Assembly: GCA_963682025.1 (NCBI GenBank)
Contig: OY821518.1
Location: 228,306,236-228,370,235 of the forward strand
From: Cordilura impudica
Taxonomy: Eukaryota > Arthropoda > Insecta > Diptera > Scathophagidae
Direction of reading: 5' to 3'
DNA length: 64,000 nucleotides
Positions 54,931 to 64,000 of this stretch are shown one piece after another (the first letter of the stretch is position 1; every line of letters starts with the position of its first letter). Under the pieces are notes generated by a model that was not told the DNA's origin, searched no databases, and saw nothing but the letters and a program-made list of their open reading frames with translations. The translations under genes were made by a program, and so were the position numbers.

Positions 54931-55570
54931 AGAATTTAAATTAAAAAATTCGAAAAAAGTAGAAATAATTAAAAATATATCAATTAATTATTTATACTTT
55001 TTTTTTGGAAATTTTTAATTTAATTTATTATTTTTGATATATTTAAATATCTCAAACTTAATTAATTAATTATTATTTTTTATATATTTAAATAATATCT
55101 CAAACAACACAAATCGTATTCAAATTGAAAAAATATTTGGTCTCAATGGAGAAAAGTGTTGGATATCCAATTGAGAGTTAAAATATTTCTCAAAGATTGG
55201 AAAAAATTTTAAGTCTCAACTTCATGTCAAGTTGAAAGCAAACAAGGGGAAAAACTTTTCTCCAACATTGGAGAAATAATTTTTCAATGTATACTGGGTT
55301 GTGATTGGTGCAGTACTTTAAGAATACTACTCGCGAAAGCCTGTGGCAACTGAATTTGTTGTCAACCGAATTTTGGTAGTCCCAAAATAATGTGATAGTA
55401 TATTCTGTTGTGATTACTAAATAGTATTTTCGAAATAACCGTAATACATGTGTATTTCTGCACGATAGGAGAAGAAAAATTATGTTATAGAGAATATGAA
55501 AAACCTTAATAAAATGGTACTATTAGTAAGAAAATGGCAAATGATTTTTATAGGTGTTGAAATATTTAAC
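54931..55570. other. Non-coding, no recognised gene
   Basis: AT-rich. AACTTTTCTCCAACATTGGA and GGAGAAAAGTGTTGGATATC (about 55145-55275) form a loose inverted pair that may be an old MITE. No gene. Confidence 0.4.
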
Positions 55571-56791
55571 TTAATTCTCATCATCACTACCACCACCTTG
55601 GCGAGGGTTGGATCCGCCAGCACGTTTGGCCATAATAATTTGATCAACCTTCAAGATTGTATTGGTACCACCAACAACATATTTCATAGCCCATTAGAGA
55701 GATCGAACACCGTAATGGTGGTGACATCAATAGTATTAGTCTTTTCAGCTTTAATATTAAAACCAATATTTTTGTCAGACTCCTCTTTATGAGGGAAATA
55801 CCATTGTAGAGTACGAGAGAACTTTTCCTTCGTTGCTGGTATCACCCAATTCTTCAATGCAAACTTTTGCACTATAATCTAATTCTTCCTGGCTCTAGCC
55901 AAACGTCTCAAATCGAATTTGGATTTTAAACGAACAGCCATTAAGCCGTTTGGGAAATGTAAAGCCATGTCTCAAACTTTGCCATCAACAGCCACAACTT
56001 TAGCGCCAATACCGGCCGTCGCTTTAAGTTGACTCTCCAGCAAATTCTCCTTACCAGCTGGTAACTCTTTATCAGCGGATTTATTGAAGACAGTACCCTT
56101 TGTCTCGATTTCAGTAATATAAGCGGAGCAGGATAAGATGGTAGTCTTAGCTTTTTCAGCAAAAGAAATATCATATTCAAGAAAACATTTAAAAACCATG
56201 TCGTACACCACTTCAGGCTTGGATAAACCACTGCCCAAGATTAAGAATACGCTAATGTTGTCAACCCTTATCTGGTAAGATAGCAGCAAAGGTTTTAGCA
56301 AATAAATCCGTAAGCAAATTTTTGGACATAATGGAAGCCTATAAATAAGCATTCTCTGACTTGACCAACATCATGATAAAATATAATTTCGTGACATGCT
56401 CATTTTTGCAGAATGTCTACAACTTTTTGCAAAGCCTTCTCATACCCATCAGCTATTTCTGAGGTGGTAAAAGTTCTTCAACTTTCTCAAGCAGAGAAAT
56501 AGCACCACGAAATTGGTACCATCTCTGACTTCAGCGTCTGGCATTTCATCAGCAGCCACGAACATGAGCTTGGTAGCATTATGGAGCGTCACTGGATACA
56601 AATTGCTTTTCAAGATGTTTAATAATCAGTTTGTTCATGCCATTTGGACCGCACATGGAGCTCATGGCTTGGGCAAACTCTTTGCAGGCAGTAATATTAC
56701 GATAAACTGCCTCCTCCAAACCGCTATAAATATGGGCTCCTTCCTTCATCATTTGGGCCATGCAGAGCACTTTGGGTACACATGGAGGCAT
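55571..56791 (-). pseudogene. CCT8: CCT8 (TCP-1 theta) pseudogene
   Basis: An intronless, deleted copy of the theta subunit of the cytosolic CCT chaperonin. ATG 56791 opens KVLCMAQMMKEGAHIYSGLE, then EEAVYRNITACKEFAQAMSS and NGMNKLIIKHLEKQFVSSDA. Frames then break. Later pieces include FLILGSGLSKPEVVYDMVFK, ISFAEKAKTTILSCSAYITE, IETKGTVFNKSADKE, ENLLESQLKATAGIGAKVVA, then the C-terminus NIGFNIKAEKTNTIDVTTIT and ILKVDQIIMAKRAGGSNPRQ, ending GSDDEN before TAA at 55571. About 400 bp of the normal roughly 1.6-kb coding region is missing, with multiple frameshifts and stops. Loss of all introns suggests retroposition, although no poly-A tract was found. Confidence 0.9.
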
Positions 56792-57179
56792 TTCTATTAT
56801 CAGATTTTTTGTCTACTTTTCACAATTAATAACCGAGAAAACGAAACTCTCAACAAGGCAATTTTATTTTTATTATTTCAAAAATAATTTCAAATATGTA
56901 TAATTTTTCAAAAATGACAAATAAAATAAATTATTCAAATAAAATAAATTATTTGGAACCAAGAACAGAATTTGATTCATGCAATTTTATTTCGGTTAAA
57001 ACTAGTGGCGTAGTGGGGGGGGGGAGGGGAATATGGGCATCATGCCCCGGTCGCTACTCACAAATGGGCGTCAAATGGTCCGCAAAACAAAAAATTGCTG
57101 GATAATTTTTATTTTTATTTTAACTGATTTCTGGAAAATATATTTTTAATTGAGTGCCAGTGTAATAGAATAAATGTAT
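56792..57179. other. Non-coding, no recognised gene
   Basis: It includes a G-run (about 57016-57030) and ATAAATTATT repeats near 56930. No ORF or TE end supported. Confidence 0.4.
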
Positions 57180-58700
57180 ATGTGAGTACCAAGCAGGCTT
57201 CCGTGAAGGATATTCTACTGTAGATAATTTGTACAACTTAGCGGCAATGTCTCATCTAAAATATAAGGAAAATAAAAAGCTATACGTTTTTTTTGTAGAT
57301 TTTCGTGCAGCTTTTGATAAAGTCTCTAGAAAAGATCTGTTTTACAAACTCCAGAGCATTGGTTTATCAACAAATATGGCCAGAATGATTCAGAGCATAT
57401 ACAGCCATACCAACTTTGCAGTTTGGAAGGGAGAAGTTTTATCGACAGGTTTTGCAACATATACTGGGGTAAAACAGGGGTGCCTGCTATCGACAACGCT
57501 TTTCTCGATTTATTTAAATGACTTACACGAGTATTTAGAATGAGGAGTTAATGTGGGATCACTAAATATCAGATTATTAATGTACGCTGATGATTTAGTA
57601 ATTTTAGCAGACGATATTCTTACCATGCCGACTATAATCAACAAGCTGCAGAGATATTGCGATATATGGAACCTAGAAGTTAATCTAACTAAATCGGAAA
57701 TGATGGTATTCAGAAAAGGAGGGAGACTCGCAGAAAGAGAAAATTGGACTTTCAATGGTGAATCAATTAGAATTTCAAATGAATAGACATATCTTTTAGT
57801 TACACTATCGCCAAAAATGAATTTTAAAAAACATATCGAAAAGAGAAACATATCAGCGAAAAATAGCATAAATGCAACATGGAAAAATTTTTTATCTAAA
57901 AAAGAGATTGGATTAAAAGCGAAGTGAATCCTTTTCAAATCAGTATGTCAAGCTATCCAGTCAGATGGAGCCCAAATTTGGGGATTCTCATTATTCGAGG
58001 GAGTCGATAAACTCCAAAGGTTTTTTTTAAAAAAGATTCTTAAATTACCACAATTCTCACCTACATACGCGCTGATGCTAGAAACTGGCTGCGAAAATAA
58101 TCATACGTATACTCTAGACTTACATCTACGATACATATGTACTAAAAACGCTTTTTGAAAACTAACTAATTTTAGAAAAAAAGTTGTATTGGTATAAAGA
58201 TATTGAAACTTTTGCTAGAGATGTTAATTCAATACGAATTGCGGCATGTACAACAAAAGAAAACTGGGAACAACTACGTATTGATATTTTTAATGGGTTA
58301 AAAACTAAAGAAAAGGAATTTTAGTTGGAGAATGCGTCTACTACAAACCGCTTTTATGCAAAACTGAATTATAGAGAACCACAATGCTATTTTGATTTTA
58401 GTAACAATATGAGAGCAGTAAGCTATATTTTCAAAGCCAGATGTGACCTTATCGAGCTCAATGGAACCAGGTTTCAACAGCAAAGGTCTCGTATATGCTC
58501 TTTATGTAACTTGAACGAAATATAAAATATTCTTCACTTTATGGCCCATTGCCCCTTTCTGCGTGAGATAAGATTCAATCACTTTAAAAAGACAATCTTA
58601 CGAGAATTTAATTGATATTTTAAATAATGCAAAAGAAAATTTTAAAGCCTCATATCATTATATGGTAGATGCGATTGGTTAATGAATACAATTATTAATT
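57180..58700 (+). pseudogene. LINE reverse transcriptase, 5'-truncated and broken
   Basis: The sequence begins inside the RT with YQAGFREGYSTVDNLYNLAA, then motif A FFVDFRAAFDKVSRKDLFYK, GVKQGCLLSTTLFSIYLNDL, motif C LLMYADDLVILADD and the thumb ILFKSVCQAIQSDGAQIWGF. A C-terminal CCHC-like motif, CSLCNLNE...HFMAHC (58493-58553), follows. In-frame stops occur at about 57541, 57784, 57925, 58322 and 58522, plus one or more frameshifts. The family differs from the Jockey-type LINE at 5277 (YADD and VKQGC context, C-terminal finger). The 3' end lies near 58700-58900. Confidence 0.85.
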
Positions 58701-58889
58701 TTACTATTTTTCTCAAACATAAACATTCTCGATAAAATCATACATATGTACTATTTATATCTTTTTTCCGACTGACGACAATAAGTCATAGTCGTAAGTT
58801 CTATTTATTTTCTTCTAACATATTTTTAATTATAATATTATAATATTTATGTTTGTAATTTAATGAAATGAATTGAAAATAAAGAACAA

Positions 58890-59437
58890 GGAACTAACTA
58901 TCATCATCATCGATGGATGGCAAATTGAAACTCCACGATTTACACTATTAAGTTATCTTAATTTCAGATTTGAATTTCTACTAGACATTGAAAATTTATT
59001 AAACAAGGATAATGTTGATAACGACCTTGAAAAAAATTGTAAAACTTTGGGTGAATTTTATAACATAGATTTCAATGGAATAGAACTCTTTATCGTAATA
59101 TGTGAACTGCAAATGTTACTCCGCTGAAGAAAATAAATTGAACCTAAAACTCCATTAGAACTTCTTGCTTTTATAATCTCATATGGAGAAGATTTTTTTT
59201 CCAAACTTTCCAAACCTGAGAGTGGCACTTCAAATACTCCTGACTATCTCAGTATCAATTGCTAGCTGCGAACGTTCATTCAGCAAATTAAAATTAATTT
59301 TGACATATCTACGATCAACGATTGGACAAGATCGTCTAAGTGACCTAGCATTTTTAATTGCGGGAAGAGAAACATTTTATATGATCAAATTTGATAAATT
59401 TGCTTCATCAAAAGCAAAGAAAATTTATACACAGTAA
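58890..59437 (+). pseudogene. hAT-type transposase C-terminal relic (ZMYM1-like)
   Basis: A first piece (58890-59127: FEFLLDIENLLNKDNVDNDL, NCKTLGEFYNIDFNGIELF) is followed after stops and a frameshift by VALQILLTISVSIASCERSF, SKLKLILTYLRSTIGQDRLS and DLAFLIAGRE. The S-x-A-S-x-E-R-S-F-S-K-L-K-L-I motif is the hAT dimerisation domain of ZMYM1-type transposases. The N-terminal three-quarters of the protein is absent. Confidence 0.82.
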
Positions 59438-59460
59438 TTAGTTTTATTAATGTATTATAA

Positions 59461-61583
59461 CACTGTGGAACAAATTCAGGTTAGCAAAAGTTAGGTCGAT
59501 TCTGAGAGTGAGGGGTGAAAATAGACCCGTATCGACCCGTATGTTGGTTCGAATTTTTTTTAGTCGACCTTCGAACTTTGCAGTCAAATGCCGGTTTTTT
59601 TAGCATATTGTTTATATGGTTTTTTGTCTATAACTCGTCGACTAATTGATATTTTTCCAATCTGTAAAACCCAAATTATTGCTAGAGACCTGTGCAACAA
59701 TTAATTTTTTTTTTTAAATTGATTTAGAAAATTTTTGTGGTGCTTATGAAGCAAAATGTTGGAAAAATTATTTTTTTTTTTCATGCTTTTTGAAAATATT
59801 TTCCACAAAACTAAGTCTTTTTTGCTTTCTGTTTAATCTATAATATGATTCTCAGTTTCTTCAATAAATTTCATTTGAAAAGAAAACAATCATAATACAA
59901 ATCTTGCGTTTTCCAGCTTAATATTAATTTGCTTCTCATTTTTTATGTACCAATTTTGTTCAGTGTTGGTTTTGAAGAAACATTGAAAAAGAAATTATAA
60001 AAATATGGAAAAAAAAATAAATTTTTGAAATGTTAGTTATGAAAAGTTTTAAGTAAAAAAATTAAATAAATTAAATTAATGATTTGTTCAGTTGCCGTTT
60101 ATCAGGCGGCTGTGGATCAACATCACTGCTCTCTCTAATATCTTGGTCATCGTCATCATCATCAGAAAGGTCGATAATTTCGTCCAACAGATATTCTGGA
60201 ATTTCATCTTTGTCTTCCCCTTCTTCCTCTTTTTCCTCGTCTTCCTCTTCTTCAAAGGTGTTTTTATACCACCAACAAATTTCAGCGAGTATTGCATCTG
60301 GAGATTTCTTTCCTCTGTACCTGAAACGAAAATAGTTTTCAATCGTTAACATGTTTAAATTGTGCACTCTGACAAAGATATTAGAAAAATCTAGGAATTC
60401 AAAATATGCACACTCTATAGTTACCTTATTTCAAATGGAAGCGCAGTTTGGTGATAACGTTCGCCTTGCTAATCAGATTCAGTTGGTAACTGTTGAGCGA
60501 GTTGATCAAGATGCTGATGCAAGAGATGAATTTTGTACGACATATTAACCACAATTTCATCGAAAGCTGCCAACATGTTTGCAACAGATTGCCTGTAGTT
60601 GTCTTTGCGTTCTTTACCCAAAAGTCCTTTAACTTTTTTTAGGGGCATAGTTTACGTCAGTGATAAACTCTTGCGAGAAATATTGTTTATAGGCTTCCAA
60701 AAAAAAAAATCACTCGCATTACCACATTTTTCGTCGCTTGCTATGAAACGTCCACAAACATTAAAAAAATGGTCTATTTTACACTTTGGTTCCGACATTT
60801 TTTATACAATATATATTATATATACTATGTTTTTTTTTGTTATTTTAACTTAAATCACTCACAAAATGAAATAAGTTCCAAAAAAATTAATAGCGAATTT
60901 TATCACGACCGAGCGAAAATTAAAACACATCAGCTTCGGCTGAGTTTCGAGTCTTAAATGAATCTTCATTTTTGAAATTAGTTCGCTTGTACGAAATAAA
61001 AAAAAAATCGCTACCTGTGCGGTGGTTGAAAACAAAAAAGTTGTTTTACTAATTCCAAATTCTTGGAACTTCCCTTTTGAATTACTTCTACCTAAATCGC
61101 TATTTATTTAATGGTTTTGGGATTTTTAACGCAAATTATCGACTAAGACCATTTTCTTTTCAAATGAAATTTATTGAAGAAACTGAGAAGCATATTATAG
61201 ATCAAACAGAAAGCAAAAAAGACTTAGTTTTGTGGAAAATATTTTCAAAAAGCATGAAAAAAAAATAATTTTTCCAACATGTTGGTTCATAAGCACCACA
61301 AAAATTTTTTAAATCAATTTTTTAAAAAATTTTAATTGTTGCACAGGTCTCTAGCAATAATTTGGCTTTTACATATTGAAAAAATATCAATCAGTCGACG
61401 AGTTAAAGCCAAAAAAAACCATATAAACAATATGCTGAAAATCGGCATTTGACTGCAAAGTTTGAAGGTCGATTAAAAAAAAAATTCGAACTAACATAAA
61501 CAAACGCCGCGATACGGGTCTATTTTCACCCCTCACTCTCAGAATCGACCTAAATTTTGCTAACCTGAATTTGTTCCACAGTG
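59461..61583 (-). mobile_element. 2.1-kb element with long (about 440-bp) terminal inverted repeats
   Basis: CACTGTGGAACAAATTCAGG and its complement open two arms of about 440 bp (59461-59905, 61140-61583) with scattered mismatches and small indels. TATTATAA (59453-59460) and TATTATCA (61584-61591) form an 8-bp duplication with one mismatch, as hAT-like or P-like elements leave. Between the arms is part of a spliced minus-strand gene. Such long arms are unusual for hAT, so the superfamily is left open. Confidence 0.8.
60071..60540 (-). pseudogene. C-terminus of an uncharacterised TE protein, spliced
   Basis: Exon A (about 60540-60407) reads VVNMSYKIHLLHQHLDQLAQ, a premature stop (TAG in place of a sense codon in SD-x-QGERYHQ) and ALPFEIR. 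A GTAACT donor follows, and an intron of about 90 bp (about 60318-60406) ends TTTTCGTTTCAG. Exon B (to 60071) reads YRGKKSPDAILAEICWWYKN and ends in an unusually acidic tail of Glu and Asp runs. The pattern MSxKIHxLHxHLD..QGERxHQ...RYxGKxxxxxxAxxCW recurs in many arthropod TE-derived proteins whose role I cannot name. The bulk of the protein is missing, presumably deleted. Confidence 0.7.
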
Positions 61584-61682
61584 TATTATCATTAAATATA
61601 GATATCTCCTTAGAAATAATACATAAATATTTACTTTTTTGCGTGTTTTTATAATATTTCTTTATAAATATGTAAAATAAGC

Positions 61683-62099
61683 CTTCATCAGTGATTTATT
61701 GAACATTGTGATAATTGTTAGGTTATAATTGAATTGATTGTTTCTATATGAAATTTTTCTACTAAACTGAGAATAGTGGAAATTAGAAGTATAAATGCAA
61801 AAGTATTTAAAAAATTCAAAAATAACGACTGTTTGTTTGGACAGAGTTGTATCTTCAGAAATTAATACGAAGTAAAAGCTGTATGATATGAAAACTAATT
61901 CTTAACCACACTGCTCGTAGGCCTGACTTTAGGTGAGTGTGTTAAAGCGCTGACCAAAAAGTGAAAGTACGAGTGTATGTCAAGGTTCAGGGTTCAAACC
62001 TCACGGCCTCCCTAAGTAGAAAAATTTCATATAGAAAGAATCTATTTAATTATAACCTAACCGTTATCACAATGTTCCATAAAATCGCTGATGAAGGCT
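61683..62099 (+). repeat. tRNA-like segment between 80-bp inverted repeats
   Basis: GCCTTCATCAGTGATTTATT...TGAAATTTTTCTAC (61683-61764) is inverted at 62017-62099 (GTAGAAAAATTTCATATAGA...CGCTGATGAAGGC). Between them, about 61925-62010 carries an A-box-like TAGGTGAGTGTGTTAAAGCG and a B-box-like GGGTTCAAACCTC, as in Leu/Ser-type tRNA-derived SINEs. The stems do not all pair, so it is not a tRNA gene. It may be a SINE captured in, or forming the middle of, a foldback element. Confidence 0.6.
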
Positions 62100-62689
62100 G
62101 AAATGACAGAAACCGGTCCGATTAAGAATATAGTGTAGTGTAGTTATGAATTTTTGAAATATAGTATACGCTTTCTTCTTCTCTACCTCGCACCACTGAA
62201 ACAATATTAAAATTTGCATATTAATTACTGTATTTATTGCAATATGTCTGAAATATGAGTACAAATCTAACAGAAAGAGTTTTAATTAAAACTTTGTTTT
62301 TATGGATTGGGTTATTTACACATATCGATGCCTTACTTCCTCAACCTCGTAACTTAGAAAAATACGGTTTTGACTTTTTCATATCAAACGATTGCTATTT
62401 TTGTGTTCTATTAATGCGTTGTTCTATCAATACGTTGTCTCAATTCTGTAAATATTAATAAAACATATTTTCGTATCTCAATCACTCCTATTTTCATAAC
62501 TGCGTCAAACTCTTATCTTAATATGTGCAGTTAAGAATTTTAAAAAATTCGTCTTTGCGTCTCTTTATTCTATCCTTCTTCTTGAAGTGACTATGTATAT
62601 TACTTATGAAGTAAGTGATGTATGCATGGGAGTCCCGTTATTTACACTTTTTTTTTTTTGTAGTATTTTGCTAGTTTTTTTTGTAGTAC
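62100..62689. other. Non-coding, no recognised gene
   Basis: AT-rich. An open frame at 62255-62458 has no recognisable domain. A T10 run occurs near 62650. Confidence 0.4.
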
Positions 62690-62792
62690 TTGTGGTATAC
62701 ATTCTTGGTGCCTATACATAATTGCATTTTAGTTATGATCTTTGCTTTGCTTGGTGAAAATCTGATTCTGAGGAATTTTAGTTTTTATTGTA

Positions 62793-64000
62793 AAATGAAT
62801 GATACAATCGCTGTTCTTGAGGCTGATACAGGGTGTTTTGTTTTCAAGAATCTTTGCCAAGAACCTAAAACACAACAAACTGGAAACGTAATTTTGGATG
62901 AAGAAACAGGACATTTTGTCTCAGTGGATTCTGATCAGTCTAGCTTTTCCTTCAAATCCGATTTTTCAGCAAGTGAAAGCGAGTACCAGCCCAGTACTGA
63001 TTCACATTTGTTCTGTATTGTTGGATGAAGTCTCTGGCATAATTACTATTAAAAGAAATAAGGAAATAAGCAAAACTGGAATAGAAACCGTTAAAAACCC
63101 AAGCAAATGCGTGGCCAGGAGTATTTGTCGATAAAGCGGAGCAAAGAATGGAATGGAGTAACGGAAATTAGAAGAGAAAGAACTTTAAAGGCTCGTTGCC
63201 GTTCGGAACTATGTGCAAAAAAATTCGGTAAGCAGTGCAACGAAATTAGAGAAGAAGATAGAAAGAATATTTTTAAAACATTTTATGTATGTCCTTGCAA
63301 TGGTGTCACATAAACCAGTCACTTTGAGAGCAACCGGTACTTCTTCTCGGCGAGTAAACACATGGAAAATTTCTGGAGAGATTAAGGTTGTTTGTAAAAA
63401 AAGTTTTTGTGTACAACGACATTGGCATGTTAAAGAAAAGTGGACCAGTCAATCGTCAAAGCAAAACAAACATCGCCAAAGTAAATCACGTAAACTTTTT
63501 TCTACAAAATTTGCTAAGATGCCATCACATTATTGCCGACAGAGTACAACTAAAGAATATATAGACGTTCAGTACAAGACTTGGGCAGAAGTGTACACAG
63601 ATTTTGAAAAATATTTGATGGATCGCAACATTGATAAGGCTGAGAAGACAACGTACAAATGCTTCTTAGACGCAGTACACATGGCCAATATTAGCATATA
63701 CAGACCCAAGAAAGATTAATGTGATATATGCTTTAGTTATAAAAATAAAAACGTGCCAGAAGATGAATATCAACTTCACATAATAAGTAAGGAGCGCACC
63801 AGGAAAGAAAAAGCCGAGGACAAGGAACGTTGTTCAAGAGGTGATATTCAAATGTTAACGGTTGACACGCAAGCAGTGCAAAGAATTCCACTAATTTCAA
63901 CTGGAGCAAACTACTTTAAAACAAAACTGTGTGTGCACCAATTCACAATTTATAATGAATCTGACAAAAATGTTGCTTGTTACGTATGGCATGAATCTGA
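62793..64000 (+). pseudogene. Uncharacterised arthropod TE protein (broken, cut by window end)
   Basis: From MNDTIAVLEADTG (62793) the frame runs to about 63015. It then shifts for DEVSGIITIKRNKEISKTGI and again near 63105 for LSIKRSKEWNGVTEIRRERT. KARCRSELCAKKFGKQCNEI follows, a further shift near 63300, then GTSSRRVNTWKISGEIKVVC, KMPSHYCRQSTTKEYIDVQY and ISIYRPKKD. A TAA at 63718-63720 stands where a Gln is likely, and CDICFSYKNKN, MLTVDTQAVQRIPLISTG and YFKTKLCVHQFTIYN continue to the edge. The combination C-x4-C...MPSHYCR...P-K-K-D-x-C-D-x-C...T-V-D-x-Q-A-V-Q is a recurrent insect TE-type protein; I cannot name its superfamily. The VD in TVDTQ may be a catalytic Asp. At least three frameshifts and one stop show decay. 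Confidence 0.7.

Noticed and set aside
55498..55792. Plus-strand frame opposite the CCT8 copy
   Set aside because: Antisense of the pseudogene; no independent homology.
60084..60349. Overlapping frames in all directions across 60071-60370
   Set aside because: They are shadows of the Glu/Asp-rich exon; repetitive codons keep other frames open.
62255..62458. Small secreted-like protein
   Set aside because: A hydrophobic stretch is present but no splice partner, Cys pattern or homology supports it.

Overview
This AT-rich, intron-bearing eukaryotic sequence is almost entirely transposable-element (TE) DNA. Its TE mix is DINE-1/Helentron-type interspersed elements with (GTCY)n microsatellites, Jockey-type LINEs, Helitrons, mariner/Tc1, Tigger/pogo, hAT and Harbinger-type MITEs. 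Together with a fly-like C-type lectin and a CCT8 (TCP-1 theta) pseudogene, this points to a higher (cyclorrhaphan) fly, plausibly a calyptrate. That assignment is inference from repeat families. Only one convincing intact host gene is present, a three-exon C-type lectin at 47645-48453.

Layout. 1-1406 is the 3' end of an autonomous Helitron. 2240-3010 holds minisatellites. 3380-5095 is an unidentified repeat-flanked segment with 39-bp repeats that have 13-residue periodicity on both strands. 5277-10017 is a Jockey-type LINE, inserted in a DINE copy and itself interrupted by a small mariner. 10973-16770 is DINE copies and fragments. 16786-19620 is a DINE copy split by a nearly intact Tigger element. 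20723-24559 is a Helitron relic and a decayed hAT transposon split by a Harbinger-type MITE. 25108-26925 is a DINE copy split by a mariner. 27695-32074 is DINE dimers, a palindromic MITE and a tRNA-derived SINE. 32713-38051 is a DINE copy split by a 4.6-kb hAT-like element that carries a mariner, a Helitron and a foldback-like element. 38650-40467 is short non-autonomous Helitrons. 40597-43020 is Tc1/Tc3-like and hAT relics plus a MITE. 44018-46500 is a transposase N-terminus running into a 1.6-kb (AATTTTT)n array, with a further DINE copy at 46561-47256. The lectin follows, then Helitron, Tc1, MITE, DINE and LINE fragments (49385-54930), the CCT8 pseudogene (55571-56791), a LINE reverse transcriptase relic (57180-58700), a hAT C-terminus, a 2.1-kb element with about 440-bp terminal inverted repeats (59461-61583), a tRNA-like segment between inverted repeats (61683-62099), and a decayed TE protein that runs off the right edge.

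The nesting gives a relative chronology. DINE copies are usually the oldest layer and are split by LINE, Tigger, mariner and hAT insertions that left recognisable target-site duplications. Nearly every TE coding region has a stop, frameshift or deletion. The Tigger transposase, with a complete catalytic triad and a single premature stop, is the closest to intact. No CRISPR, operon, rRNA gene or functional tRNA gene was seen, as expected for such DNA.
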